DNA of 64,000 nucleotides from Porodaedalea pini (Eukaryota > Basidiomycota > Agaricomycetes > Hymenochaetales > Hymenochaetaceae). A program made the translations under genes and the position numbers. The notes under the pieces are model-generated. The model worked only from the letters and a program-made list of their open reading frames with translations, made no database searches and was not told the origin of the DNA. Positions 12,060 to 21,419 of the stretch are shown here, piece after piece. The DNA lies in NCBI GenBank assembly GCA_002794775.1, contig NBAY01000001.1, positions 2,418,001 through 2,482,000 on the forward strand, in the 5' to 3' direction. Position 1 is the first letter of the stretch; each line of letters starts with the position of its first letter.

Positions 12060-13060
12060 GAAGGGGGGGGAGGATAAATAAATCCTTGAAAGATCAGCGA
12101 GGTACAGAAAAGGACTTGAAGTTATCATGAGCGACAAACCGAGGCGGTAGGAATCACTGGCGAGTCAGCATCAGGATATGAAGAATCACCGAAAGGAGAA
12201 GATACGTGCGTGAATTGCTGCGATTGAATGCTTGAGGACCGGGGACAGATCGACTCGGATAGGCATCGACACCCGCCATCCGGAACGATCCTGCGAACCC
12301 GTGAATCTCGCGAGAAGGCAGCGGCATGGCCTTGACGGTTTCTCGAATTGTATACCGTTACGTTGTGTTGCATGATGCCAGAAGCGATGCGCGCGTGTTG
12401 TGTACATGCGCGGAACAGACCGAGGCGGTGCTCACGTTTTTATTTTATTTTAGAAAGGAAGGAGAGCAAACGACAAATGGTGCGTCGTGATTTTTCTTGC
12501 TCCCGTTCTGGCCTTGTACCTTTCGAATTCCAGAATATCGAGAAGAATCCCCTCGTTCCCCGTTGCTTCGTTATTCCATTGCTCCATCGCCTCGTTGCTT
12601 CGTGACGAGAAACTTCCCGTTGACGGGTGATGAGATCTGAACGCACTGATCTCAAGGAATAGAGGTTCAACGTATAGCACTATGTGGTGATCTAGAATCC
12701 GAGGACCCAGACGGATAGATGCGCCAGCGGCAGGCGCTTGAAGTTGAAGCATCGTCACCGTCGCCGTGCTCCGTGTTCTTCCGAGCGGTCTTCTACAGTA
12801 TCATAGCCATGAGTGTTGTCCACAGAGTGGACAATGTACACGTACAGTACGTACGCGTGGCTTTTGATTCGAAGCGTCCTGTCAATAGAGTGGGATAGGG
12901 ATAGGATAGGATGAGGCGAGTAGACTCGGAATGTGCGGTCGGTTCGCACATTCGCACATTTGCATTCGAATCGCATCGGCCTTTCGATTCACAGTTGATA
13001 TCATCTCCACGTAAAGCCTTGTAAACTCGGAATTTGGGGAGGCGGCGCTGTCCCAGGCCC
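12060..13060 (+). repeat. Repeat unit copy B (ortholog of right-arm 39215-40400)
   Basis: It has the same word order as copy A. Against the reverse complement of 39215-40400 it aligns almost throughout, including agaatatcgagaagaatc and atccattgctcca-like words. Where copy B has CG, the right arm typically has TG or CA, for example gcatcgacacccgccatccg against gcattgccacctgccatctg. Noncoding as far as can be seen. Confidence 0.75.
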
Positions 13061-13800
13061 CAGACCGTCCACGATAAATATATAACTTATAAGTGCCCAG
13101 TGATTGCTAACCAAGAATATAAAAATAGCGCCTGAGCGGGGAAACCTATAAATTAAGAAGCTTTTTATAAACACGTACTGGGTGGGCACACTAGGCTTAT
13201 TGGCATTAATATTAATATTGAGGCGCACCTGAATGCGAAAACTCGTCCGTTCGTTGTTTCTTTCCGGCGAGACACTTGGATGACAAACAGCGAGTGCGCG
13301 ATATAAAGCTTTGAGAGTAAAGAAGAAAAAAAAAAGAAAGCGAGAAGCGTGGCGGTGGCGGCGGCGACGTGCCTCGTTCTTCCAGTTTTCGACCGGCCTT
13401 CTCACTGCAAAGGGGGGCCTGGATTGTTATTTTTACCTTCCAGTGGGAGAACATATCAGATCCACCGGGCACATGGCATGCATGCGATTCACTGTGCGTA
13501 CCTCGTAGCCGCCGTGAGGCATGTAGTGCCAGCACCTCCGCGTCCGCATTCATAGAAACGCGAAACGTGTCCACGAGGAAGGGAAGGGAAGGGTGTCACT
13601 AACACTTCGTACCGCCGGCATCGGTGTCCGAGTCTTCCCTGCTGGCATGGCGTCAGAGAGTCCTGACGCGTCCTGTCAGTGTTCAACTCCTATATCATAG
13701 CTATCATCAGTGATCAATATCAGTTTCAGCCCGAGTATCAAAAAAACAGGTGGTCATCAGCAATCAGATCCGACCCCGGGGGAGAAAGAGTACCTATATA
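13061..13800. other. Inner spacer between left arm and MITE, no gene seen
   Basis: A GC-rich, purine-rich stretch containing an attaatattaatattg word at 13205 and a GA-rich tract near 13310. Several short overlapping frames occur on both strands without family resemblance. The cgcgtcctgtcagtgt word at about 13670 recurs near 23190. Confidence 0.4.
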
Positions 13801-14424
13801 CAGTCGAACCTGCATATAAGAACCGACCTCGGTGGACAGGTTATCCAGTTCTTAACCACGGGTAGTTCTTGTGCACAGTATTGTGTAATACATAAATAAA
13901 ATTACTATTTTTGGTATAAGCATCAGAATTAAGGAATGTGACTACAAATGTGTCTGTTCATGGCCCCTGTTGATCTCCTTCTCAAGCTTACACTTGAGCT
14001 TTGGGGAAAGCTTCTGAGGTTGACTGATTTCATCACAAGATTGGCTCTGAAACAGTACAGGTCAGTGCATGGCAAGCCTCAGGAAGTGTGATTAGAGGCT
14101 CTGGCTCCGGCTCTGGGTGCTCCAATCCAGGAATTATTTACCATCAGCTTCCTTCTACAAGATTTTTCTTTATTTATTACTGTATCTAGGCTGTACAAGC
14201 TGCTTAGCAAGATATGGATCATCACAATTCTATATACATGGGAATATACATGGTCAGCTGACCACCTCTGTATAAGAATTTTTGCCTTACATTTCTGTGA
14301 GAGGGTCAGTTCTTAATTCTTATAGCAATAGTTCTTATAGGACCCTGAATTCCCTGCCTACCATGGTAGCGGACCCAGAATTTGGTTCTTAAGTACAGGT
14401 AGTTCTTATACACAGGTTCAACTG
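13801..14424. mobile_element. MITE, Tc1/mariner or pogo type, with TA target duplication
   Basis: A 624-bp element beginning CAGTCGAACCTGCATATAAG and ending in its imperfect inverse (GTTCTTATACACAGGTTCAACTG). TA flanks it at 13799-13800 and 14425-14426. Inside the ends are further gttctta words in both orientations (subterminal repeats), as in many MITEs. No coding capacity. The Ty3 element's 5-bp target duplication starts at the very next base (14427), so the retrotransposon inserted right beside this MITE. Confidence 0.85.
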
Positions 14425-14431
14425 TAGTTGC

Positions 14432-14878
14432 TGTCAGCGACGGACTACGGGTACGCAAATGGTAGCCGGGTCGCGCGGAACTCAGTCAGAGGAGGAGGGA
14501 GACAAGAGAGAGAGCAGTGAGCCAGGGGGAACTGACACAGCGCGGAGATAAGGAATAGCTTCTGGACGTAGCCAGGTAGAATTGACCAGGTCGAAACTAG
14601 GGGATAAGTACAGGAGGACTACCTACTTATATACCCTCCAGCGGCTGCGCACAGACCAGGGAATTAACTACTACATAAGGATAGATGATAGAACGTCGTG
14701 GAACTTCATAGAATAATGAAATCATAGGATCGGTCAGCGAGTAAGGATAGTGTGAGAAGGAGCGTAATGAATAATGAGTAAGCAGGAATAAGCGTGATTA
14801 GTGATGGATGGATAAGATATGATGTGATAAGATAAGAGAAAATGATAAGATAAGATAATTTAAAAAGCGTCCATGACA
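14432..14878 (-). repeat. 3' LTR of the Ty3 chromovirus
   Basis: 447 bp. On the element strand it starts TGTCATGGACGC and ends GTCGCTGACA. On the plus strand, 14826-14862 contains repeated gataa words, which lie at the start of U3 and could bind GATA factors (inference). A TTTTTAAATT-like TATA element lies next to them. Confidence 0.95.
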
Positions 14879-14881
14879 TGA

Positions 14882-14890
14882 CCCTCCCCT
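14882..14890 (-). other. Polypurine tract
   Basis: On the element strand a purine run (AGGGGAGGG) follows the pol stop codon directly and precedes the 3' LTR, the expected position of the plus-strand DNA primer. Confidence 0.75.
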
Positions 14891-17800
14891 TCAAGGCGAG
14901 CGTCCCGATCGCCCTTGTTCCCTACCCTGGAACTTACCGGCCCACCACTGTGCCACTCCTTTCTGTCTCTCAGGCTCCGTCATTTCAAACACGGGTCGGA
15001 ACTTCAGCTGCGACATCTCTAGGGTGTTGAGGGCGCGAGGAGCACTGGGAGTTGATTTATGAAATTCGTCAATGGCCTCTTGAGAGTTCGTCAAATTCTC
15101 AATTGGCTCCCAGGTGCGTTCTTCGTTCGGATACCCTTTCCAATGTACGAGGTATTTGAGCTTCCCTCGCACAAGTTTGGAGTCGACAACCTTTTCAACC
15201 TCATATTCTGGCACATCGTCAATGATTTCAGGCGGGGGTGGAAGATCCTGCTTTTGCGACGTATACTGTGGCTCGTGGTATGGGGAGAGGAGCACTTCAT
15301 TGAAAACCGGATAGACTTTTTTCCATGTACGTGGAAGTTTAAGTCTATATGCTGACGTGCCGATTTTCTTTTCGACAATGAAAGGCCCATAACGTTTATC
15401 TCCCAGCTTCTTCATAGGACGATCTGTCTTTAAGTGAGTTCCTTCGAGCATGACCTTTTCCCCAGGTTTATACTCGATGGATTCTCCCTTCGTCCTGTCA
15501 TAGAAGCGCTTCATGGTTTCGGCCGCATGCTTTAATGCCGATTCGGTTTCCTCCCTGATCTTGGCCATCCGGTCGGCAAACTGCTTAGCGGACTCATTGG
15601 TCGATTCGCGTCTAGGATTCGTGCCCTTATATGGGTGTCTCCCATGGTTGACGAAAAAGGGTGATGCTCCTGTCGACGTTTGTTCTTTGTCGTTGTATGC
15701 GAATTCCGCTAGCGCAAGCCATTCCGCCCAGTCCGACTGATGGTGGTTAACAAAGAGACGAAGGTACTGTTCAATCTCTTGGTTTATCCATTCTGTCTGA
15801 CCATCTGTCTGTGGGTGATATGCCGTTGACGGGTTTCCCTCGATGCCCAGTAACCGGTATAGTTCGTTCATGAATTTGGACTCGAACTGTGATCCTCTGT
15901 CATGAATAAACTTGCGCGGTATGCCGTGTAGCCTGAAGACATGATCCCGGTAGAGCCTCGCCATTCCTTCCGACGTTATGCTCACTGAGGTAGGGATCGC
16001 ATGCACCTGTTTACTGAACCTGTCAACAAAGACACAGATTGCGTTATGCCCATTGGACTCGGGTAGTTCGCCGATCAGGTCTGCTGTGACGATTTCCCAA
16101 GGACCTTTCGGGATCTCGTTTGGGTTCAGAGGATTGTGCGGTTTCGCTCTGTGTGCCTTCGTACGTTGGCACGCATCACATCCCTCGACATACATTCGAA
16201 CATCTCGTTGGATTCCCGGCCACCAGTAGTTGCGTGTGATCAACTCATGGGTCTTGTAGCGTCCTGGGTGTCCTGCGAGCGTGCTGTCGTGATGGTTTCG
16301 AATGATGTCTTCTCGGAGTTTATGGTCTTTCGGCACGTAGATCCTGCCCTTCCACATCAACAACCCTTCTTCTTCCTCCCACTCTCGTTCCTTCCGCTCT
16401 AACGCCTTCACAACTGCTCTGTCCCTGTTGTTTCGTACCCTTTTAATTCGTTTAACGAAGTCTGCATCCAGCGCTTCTAGCAGTGTTTCGTTTACAAATA
16501 AGTCCGGCTTGAGCAAAACAATGTCGATATTGTCGTTCTCCCCCCTCTCATGATCCGCTCGTCTCGAGAGGAGGTCAGCCTTAGTCATCAGGGCACCTGG
16601 TTTATGGAACAGTTTGAAGTCGTAGTCCGCTAACTCCTGTAGCCATCTCGCTTGTCGGTGGTTAATCTTCTGGGGTTTTCGGAAATACTGGAGGTTGAGG
16701 TGATCCGACCAGATTTCGAAGGTTTGCGTTGCCCCTAGAAGATATTGTCGCCAGTCATCCAGTGCGCACATGATCGCGAACATCTCTTTGTCATAGATTT
16801 CGTAATTGCGCTCTGCTTGGCTAAGCGCTTGCGATCGGTATGCGATTGGATGCCACTTTCCATCAACGAATTGGGACAGAATGGCGCCGTTAGCGAAATG
16901 CGACGAATCAGCCTCCACCCGAAATTGACCGTCATCAGTAGGCACTGTGAGTACAGGTTCTTCACAGAGCTTCTGTTTCAGACGTTCAAAGGCCTCCTGT
17001 TGCTCCACCTCCCACTTCCACTCTACATCTCCGGTCAATGCTGTCAAGGGCTTCGCATAGTGACTGAATGCTAGGATGAAGCGGCGGTAATAGTTGCAGA
17101 ACCCAAGGAAAGACTGTAGTTCTTTCTTGTTCTTAGGCACTGGCCAATCTTTTACACCCGCCACTTTGGCTGGATCCATGCGAATCTGTCCGTTGCCGAG
17201 GATATGCCCAAGATAGTTCACGGTCTCTTGAGCGAAGCTGCACTTTTCTGGCTTTAAGAACAACTTGTTTGCTCGCAACACTTCCAGGACTTGTCGGACG
17301 AGTTTGTCATGATGTTCGCGAGTTCGTGCAAAGATCAAGATGTCGTCCATGTAGACTATGACGTGTCCATCATTGACGAGTTCTCGGAAGATCTCGTTCA
17401 TGAATCCTTGGAAGGTTGCTGGTGAGTTTGTGAGACCGAAAAACATGACCGTTGGTTCGAATAGACCGCGGTTTGTCCTGAAGGCGGCTTTATGCTCGTC
17501 GCCCTCTCGAATCCGAATGTTATTGTAACCCCAACGTATGTCAAGCTTCGTGAAGAATTTCGCCTGTTTCGTTTTGTCAATGAGCTCTTGGATTAGAGGT
17601 AACGGGTATTTGTTCTTAACCGTCATCTCGTTGAGCCGGCGATAGTCCTGTACGGGGCGAAGCTTGCCATCCTTCTTTTTTATGAAGAAGAAGGGGGATG
17701 CCATCTCAGATTGAGAGTTACGAATACGGCCAGTTCTCAAGTTTTCGGTGAGGAATTCGTCCAGTGCCACCTGTTCGGATGGGCTGAGCGGGTAGATTTT

Positions 17801-19030
17801 ACAGTCAGAGAGCTTTGATCCCGGTTTGAGTTCAATAGCATGATCCCAAGGGCGTCTCTCTGGTAACTGATCGAATTCCTGTTCACTGAAGACGTCCGCG
17901 AACTCTTTGACATAGTTCGGGACTTCCTCGAGCACCTGTTGTCTGACCTTCAGCGCTTTTCTCGGATCGGACTTAATGTACCTGTCCCAATCGAAGAGGA
18001 AGAGCTGATCGCCGTCTTCAAGTTCCACCAAATCAAGGTTTTCGTCGGGGTCTGCATCAATGTCCTCTAGGCTACGGATATAGCCGCATACATCGGGGCA
18101 TCGATCAAATTCGATCGTTGATTTTTGCCAGTCGATGTTGGGATTGTGCAGCTTTAACCATTCATGTCCAATGAACACATCGGTTTTCCCTAGATCTGTG
18201 ACCGCGAAGTGGATGCGCTCCGAATGATCTTTAATCGTCATGCGCATTTCCACAAACTCTGTGATCGAACCGTCCTTGTTGAGCGTGCCGTCAGCATTAT
18301 AGACTCGGATTGGGATGGGTGTCTTTTTTGTCCGGATCTGATGCTTTTCGACGAAGGATCGGTTGATACATGAGCCAGTGCAGCCACTGTCCAGTAGGGC
18401 GTCTACCTTGAACTGGTTACCGGTGTCGGTCGTTTGAAGGAGAATCGGTACCATGAGCTGTTGCCCCCGAGACCCTCTTACGAACCGTTTCGGACCCCTC
18501 AGGTCCCTAACAGCTGCCACGGCATCTGGTTCTTCTAGCGCAATGATTTGACGCACCGTCTCTTCATTCGCTTCAGCATGCCTCTGCTGTTTCATCCACA
18601 CTCGGAGAGTCGTTAAAGCACTTTCGAGTTTATCCTCTTTGAGACGCCGTACTACCCATGGGGCCGTAAAGGGGACAGGGTGATCTCTCCAGGACTTCCT
18701 CTCAGCTTGTTTCGACGAGTTTTCATTTTTCACGGATTTCGGTTCAGTTCCGGCCAAGGAAGAAATAGAATTAAAAGATTCAGAACAGGGTTTTACATGA
18801 TTTTTTGACACAGGAGTAGGACGAGATGATGAGGCAGATGTGTTGTTACATATAGGCATATCTATACTACTAGCTACTGGTACAGGGACAGAAGGAATAT
18901 TTTTGCGAGTGGCATTGCTTTTTACATTTTTTTGTATTTTATCTAAATTATCTACAGAGTCCATAGAATTATCAAAAATGGCCGTTTGAAAAACCGAAAC
19001 TGAACCTATCCCAGTCAGTGCCGTGTTCAC
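14891..19030 (-). CDS. pol: Ty3 chromovirus Pol: protease, RT, RNase H, integrase, chromodomain
   Basis: The frame is open for 1379 codons from 19030, where the first codon is GTG, not ATG; the first ATG is about codon 23. Aspartic protease: DSG at about 214-216. Reverse transcriptase: YMDD at about 560-563, preceded by FFFIKKKDGKLRPVQDYRR. RNase H: EADSS at about 707-711. Integrase: zinc-binding HHCC at about 913-954, catalytic D near 985, D near 1044 and E near 1080, then a GPF motif near 1216. Chromodomain at about 1275-1325, with YLVHWKGY and TWEP. The frame is -1 relative to gag with a short overlap, so expression probably uses a programmed frameshift or reinitiation (inference). No lesion was seen. 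The polyprotein acts in the particle to copy element RNA and integrate the cDNA. Confidence 0.95.
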   Translation of the reverse strand: MNTALTGIGSVSVFQTAIFDNSMDSVDNLDKIQKNVKSNATRKNIPSVPVPVASSIDMPICNNTSASSSRPTPVSKNHVKPCSESFNSISSLAGTEPKSVKNENSSKQAERKSWRDHPVPFTAPWVVRRLKEDKLESALTTLRVWMKQQRHAEANEETVRQIIALEEPDAVAAVRDLRGPKRFVRGSRGQQLMVPILLQTTDTGNQFKVDALLDSGCTGSCINRSFVEKHQIRTKKTPIPIRVYNADGTLNKDGSITEFVEMRMTIKDHSERIHFAVTDLGKTDVFIGHEWLKLHNPNIDWQKSTIEFDRCPDVCGYIRSLEDIDADPDENLDLVELEDGDQLFLFDWDRYIKSDPRKALKVRQQVLEEVPNYVKEFADVFSEQEFDQLPERRPWDHAIELKPGSKLSDCKIYPLSPSEQVALDEFLTENLRTGRIRNSQSEMASPFFFIKKKDGKLRPVQDYRRLNEMTVKNKYPLPLIQELIDKTKQAKFFTKLDIRWGYNNIRIREGDEHKAAFRTNRGLFEPTVMFFGLTNSPATFQGFMNEIFRELVNDGHVIVYMDDILIFARTREHHDKLVRQVLEVLRANKLFLKPEKCSFAQETVNYLGHILGNGQIRMDPAKVAGVKDWPVPKNKKELQSFLGFCNYYRRFILAFSHYAKPLTALTGDVEWKWEVEQQEAFERLKQKLCEEPVLTVPTDDGQFRVEADSSHFANGAILSQFVDGKWHPIAYRSQALSQAERNYEIYDKEMFAIMCALDDWRQYLLGATQTFEIWSDHLNLQYFRKPQKINHRQARWLQELADYDFKLFHKPGALMTKADLLSRRADHERGENDNIDIVLLKPDLFVNETLLEALDADFVKRIKRVRNNRDRAVVKALERKEREWEEEEGLLMWKGRIYVPKDHKLREDIIRNHHDSTLAGHPGRYKTHELITRNYWWPGIQRDVRMYVEGCDACQRTKAHRAKPHNPLNPNEIPKGPWEIVTADLIGELPESNGHNAICVFVDRFSKQVHAIPTSVSITSEGMARLYRDHVFRLHGIPRKFIHDRGSQFESKFMNELYRLLGIEGNPSTAYHPQTDGQTEWINQEIEQYLRLFVNHHQSDWAEWLALAEFAYNDKEQTSTGASPFFVNHGRHPYKGTNPRRESTNESAKQFADRMAKIREETESALKHAAETMKRFYDRTKGESIEYKPGEKVMLEGTHLKTDRPMKKLGDKRYGPFIVEKKIGTSAYRLKLPRTWKKVYPVFNEVLLSPYHEPQYTSQKQDLPPPPEIIDDVPEYEVEKVVDSKLVRGKLKYLVHWKGYPNEERTWEPIENLTNSQEAIDEFHKSTPSAPRALNTLEMSQLKFRPVFEMTEPERQKGVAQWWAGKFQGREQGRSGRSP

Positions 19031-20112
19031 TGCTGGGGTTCCGCAAAATCCAACTCCCGCTCAAAGAGCGCCTCCTCTTCTTCCTCCGCAAAGTCTGACT
19101 CCTTGAGCGTCGCGGTCTCGTCTGCCCAGACTTTTCTTTCTCGGGGTTCCATCCCCATCAACACAGCCCTTATCACCTTCTTCTGCATCGGGCAATTCCT
19201 CTGTAGATGTCCAGATTCCTTGCAGTAGTAGCAGAGTCCGGCTTTCCTCAGCTCTTCGAGTGAGACGTCCATCGGCTTCCCCATGCCTCCGTATGTGACT
19301 CCGGTGGCATCGCGTCTTTCGGGGATTCTCGGTGTGAACGTCTGGGTAGGTTTTGGTGGGAGCACCTGAGGTCTGGACGGGGCAGCGCGCATTTGTTCGA
19401 TGGCCTTCATCTGACGTCTAGCGTTGTCGAATCGAATGGCTTTTTCTTGCCAGCCTTTGTACGTGGTTGGGACCGTGTCACTCATTTCAATTCGGTATAC
19501 GATCTCTCTATCCAAGGCTTTCGTCAGTTTGTGGATGAGGGTGTCGTCATTCTTTGCGTCATCGTTGTATCCTGCCGCATGGCGATAGATGTCGAACTGC
19601 TGGAAGAATTGGTCGGCTGTGATGTCTCGGGTGTGCTTCCAGCTATCCAATTTTTGCATGGCGTTCATGCGTTCGTTCGGATCTCCGAACACTTTCTCCA
19701 GCTGTTCGTTAAACTTCTGGCGACTGACGAGCGAAAAGATCAGATAGCCGTCCATCTTGATGCTTTCCAGGAAGTTCTGTGCCCAGAGTGCGGCCGAGCC
19801 TTCCGTCATGAACGACAACACGAAAAGGAAGTAGTCCTTGTCGTTCATGAAGTCCTCTGCATTAGCTTCAACGTAAAGGGTGATGGCACGTTCGAACTTC
19901 TTGTAGTCTCGTCCGTTGAACGTCTCGGGTTTGGCGATATGTCTTCCTCCACTGCGGCTTGTTGGTGGAGGGACAGGTGCGGCTGCGGCTGCTGGCGCGG
20001 GGGTTGCGAGTAATCCCAGGCCGTGTAGCGCGTTGATGATCTCCTGCATCATGTCGTTTGAGATCGTCGGAGTTGCGGCTGCTGGCGCAGCTGGGGCTTG
20101 GGGTTCTGCCAT
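19027..20112 (-). CDS. gag: Ty3 chromovirus Gag (capsid/nucleocapsid)
   Basis: 361 codons from an ATG at 20112. The N-terminus is Ala/Pro-rich (1-55). Residues about 60-230 resemble a retrotransposon gag capsid region (FNGRDYKKFERAITLYVEA, then ALWAQNFLE). A CCHC zinc knuckle at 294-307 (CYYCKESGHLQRNC) binds element RNA. The C-terminal tail is acidic. The stop overlaps the beginning of the pol frame. Gag forms the virus-like particle that packages RNA and Pol. Intact, with no sign of decay. Confidence 0.93.
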   Translation of the reverse strand: MAEPQAPAAPAAATPTISNDMMQEIINALHGLGLLATPAPAAAAAPVPPPTSRSGGRHIAKPETFNGRDYKKFERAITLYVEANAEDFMNDKDYFLFVLSFMTEGSAALWAQNFLESIKMDGYLIFSLVSRQKFNEQLEKVFGDPNERMNAMQKLDSWKHTRDITADQFFQQFDIYRHAAGYNDDAKNDDTLIHKLTKALDREIVYRIEMSDTVPTTYKGWQEKAIRFDNARRQMKAIEQMRAAPSRPQVLPPKPTQTFTPRIPERRDATGVTYGGMGKPMDVSLEELRKAGLCYYCKESGHLQRNCPMQKKVIRAVLMGMEPRERKVWADETATLKESDFAEEEEEALFERELDFAEPQQ

Positions 20113-20967
20113 GATAGGCGGTGGTGTTGGTGATGGGTGGGGTGGTTGGTGGGCTCCTAGCTCGTCGTCTAGGCGTACCAGGTCGTCGTCGGTCAGGGGT
20201 GGTAGTTGTGCGAGGACAGCGTCGGCAGTGTCTTCTGGTGGTGTATTCCACCGCTGTGCCGCTGATCCAGGCAGTCGAGCGTATGGGTGTGGAGCCAGCT
20301 CAAATCAGAGACAACACTGCCAGCCGACAGGTGGTGCGGACGCCTGCGGATCTGATTGAGCGCTGTAACAAAACTCCTGATGTGGTGGTCGACTTTCACT
20401 TGCTGATCAAACCCGGATCTTCCTCTGTGAAGACTCCAACGGGCGCCAAGGGACCTTTCCGAAGATCACCCCCAAGGCCTGGTAGCTACTCTCGAGTGGG
20501 TCGGACTCAACGTTACCCCCTCTCAAACGAGCGCTAGTTGATCGAATAGAAAGAGGACGGCGGGTTGTGAAACGAGTGAGTTTAATAATGAAGGTAAGGA
20601 ATTAACGACGTATCGGCCTGATCGATGCACGTGAGATCGATCTAAGAATAGGTGTGGGTCGAAGCGATCGTAGTCGGGGTCGCAGTCCAAGTCGTCGGAC
20701 GCGTCGTATGAGAATGTTGGTCTAGAGTTCGGGGTTACGGACAGGTAGTGGTCGGTTTTGAGGTTGTTGGATGAGATGAGGGTTGAGAGTGATGATGATA
20801 GATAGTAGGAATAGTTCAATGGTGAGAGTGATTTGCGGGGTACAGGTGAAGGTGTAGATGGTAGCGCGGTAGAGAGATCGTTGTTGGTAGGAGATGCGAA
20901 TGTTTAGAGCCAGCGTGGCGTTGGTGACTGAGAATGCGCAAGGCGGTAGGGGTAAGTTTCGACCTTG
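20113..20967 (-). other. Ty3 5' leader between LTR and gag
   Basis: 855 nt between the 5' LTR and the gag ATG. The sequence directly after the LTR on the element strand (20948-20967) begins CAAGGTCGAAAC and has no TGG for a standard tRNA 3'-end primer. The primer-binding site is therefore not recognised; internal tRNA priming or self-priming is possible. Plus-strand open frames here are antisense to the leader and are not considered genes. Confidence 0.6.
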
Positions 20968-21414
20968 TGTCAGCGACGGACTACGGGTACGCAAATGGTA
21001 GCCGGGTCGCGCGGAACTCAGTCAGAGGAGGAGGGAGACAAGAGAGAGAGCAGTGAGCCAGGGGGAACTGACACAGCGCGGAGATAAGGAATAGCTTCTG
21101 GACGTAGCCAGGTAGAATTGACCAGGTCGAAACTAGGGGATAAGTACAGGAGGACTACCTACTTATATACCCTCCAGCGGCTGCGCACAGACCAGGGAAT
21201 TAACTACTACATAAGGATAGATGATAGAACGTCGTGGAACTTCATAGAATAATGAAATCATAGGATCGGTCAGCGAGTAAGGATAGTGTGAGAAGGAGCG
21301 TAATGAATAATGAGTAAGCAGGAATAAGCGTGATTAGTGATGGATGGATAAGATATGATGTGATAAGATAAGAGAAAATGATAAGATAAGATAATTTAAA
21401 AAGCGTCCATGACA
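20968..21414 (-). repeat. 5' LTR of the Ty3 chromovirus
   Basis: 447 bp, read as identical to 14432-14878. It is followed on its outer side by the gttgc target duplication at 21415-21419. Confidence 0.95.
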
Positions 21415-21419
21415 GTTGC

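Larger units (their letters stand above)
5830..13060. repeat. Left inverted-duplication arm, inner segment (pairs with 39215-44980)
   Basis: This continues the left arm without a break. Anchors against the reverse complement of the right arm: 5960-6240 with 44530-44790; 6690-6900 with 43990-44190; 7450-7660 with 43200-43400 (shared aggacatatatatatat context); 7690-7960 with 42830-43130 (shared aacaaaacaactg); 10360-10550 with 40370-40560; 12060-13055 with 39215-40400. The inner end is near 13055, after a shared gaggyggygctgtc word. Left-only features are a MITE at 8672-9080 and an extra tandem copy at about 10545-11540. The left copy keeps many CpG sites where the right copy has TG or CA. Short frames occur but none looks like a gene. 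The stretch also holds poly-G runs (5939, 7283, 10535, 12066) and a scattered motif around tttagatc...tcgaggg. Confidence 0.8.
14432..21414 (-). mobile_element. Complete Ty3-type chromovirus LTR retrotransposon
   Basis: A 6983-bp element in minus orientation: 5' LTR 20968-21414, leader, gag 19027-20112, pol 14891-19030, polypurine tract, 3' LTR 14432-14878. Both LTRs are 447 bp, begin and end with TGTCA...TGACA on the element strand, and read identical by eye. The target duplication gttgc flanks the element (14427-14431 and 21415-21419). Gag and pol have no internal stops. Domain order protease, RT, RNase H, integrase, chromodomain defines a chromovirus. Identical LTRs plus intact frames indicate a recent, possibly still active insertion. 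The chromodomain implies integration guided by modified histone tails, typically heterochromatin, which fits this repeat-rich site. Confidence 0.95.

Noticed and set aside
19393..20537. Plus-strand frames of 138-206 codons opposite gag and the Ty3 leader
   Set aside because: They are antisense shadows of the retrotransposon.
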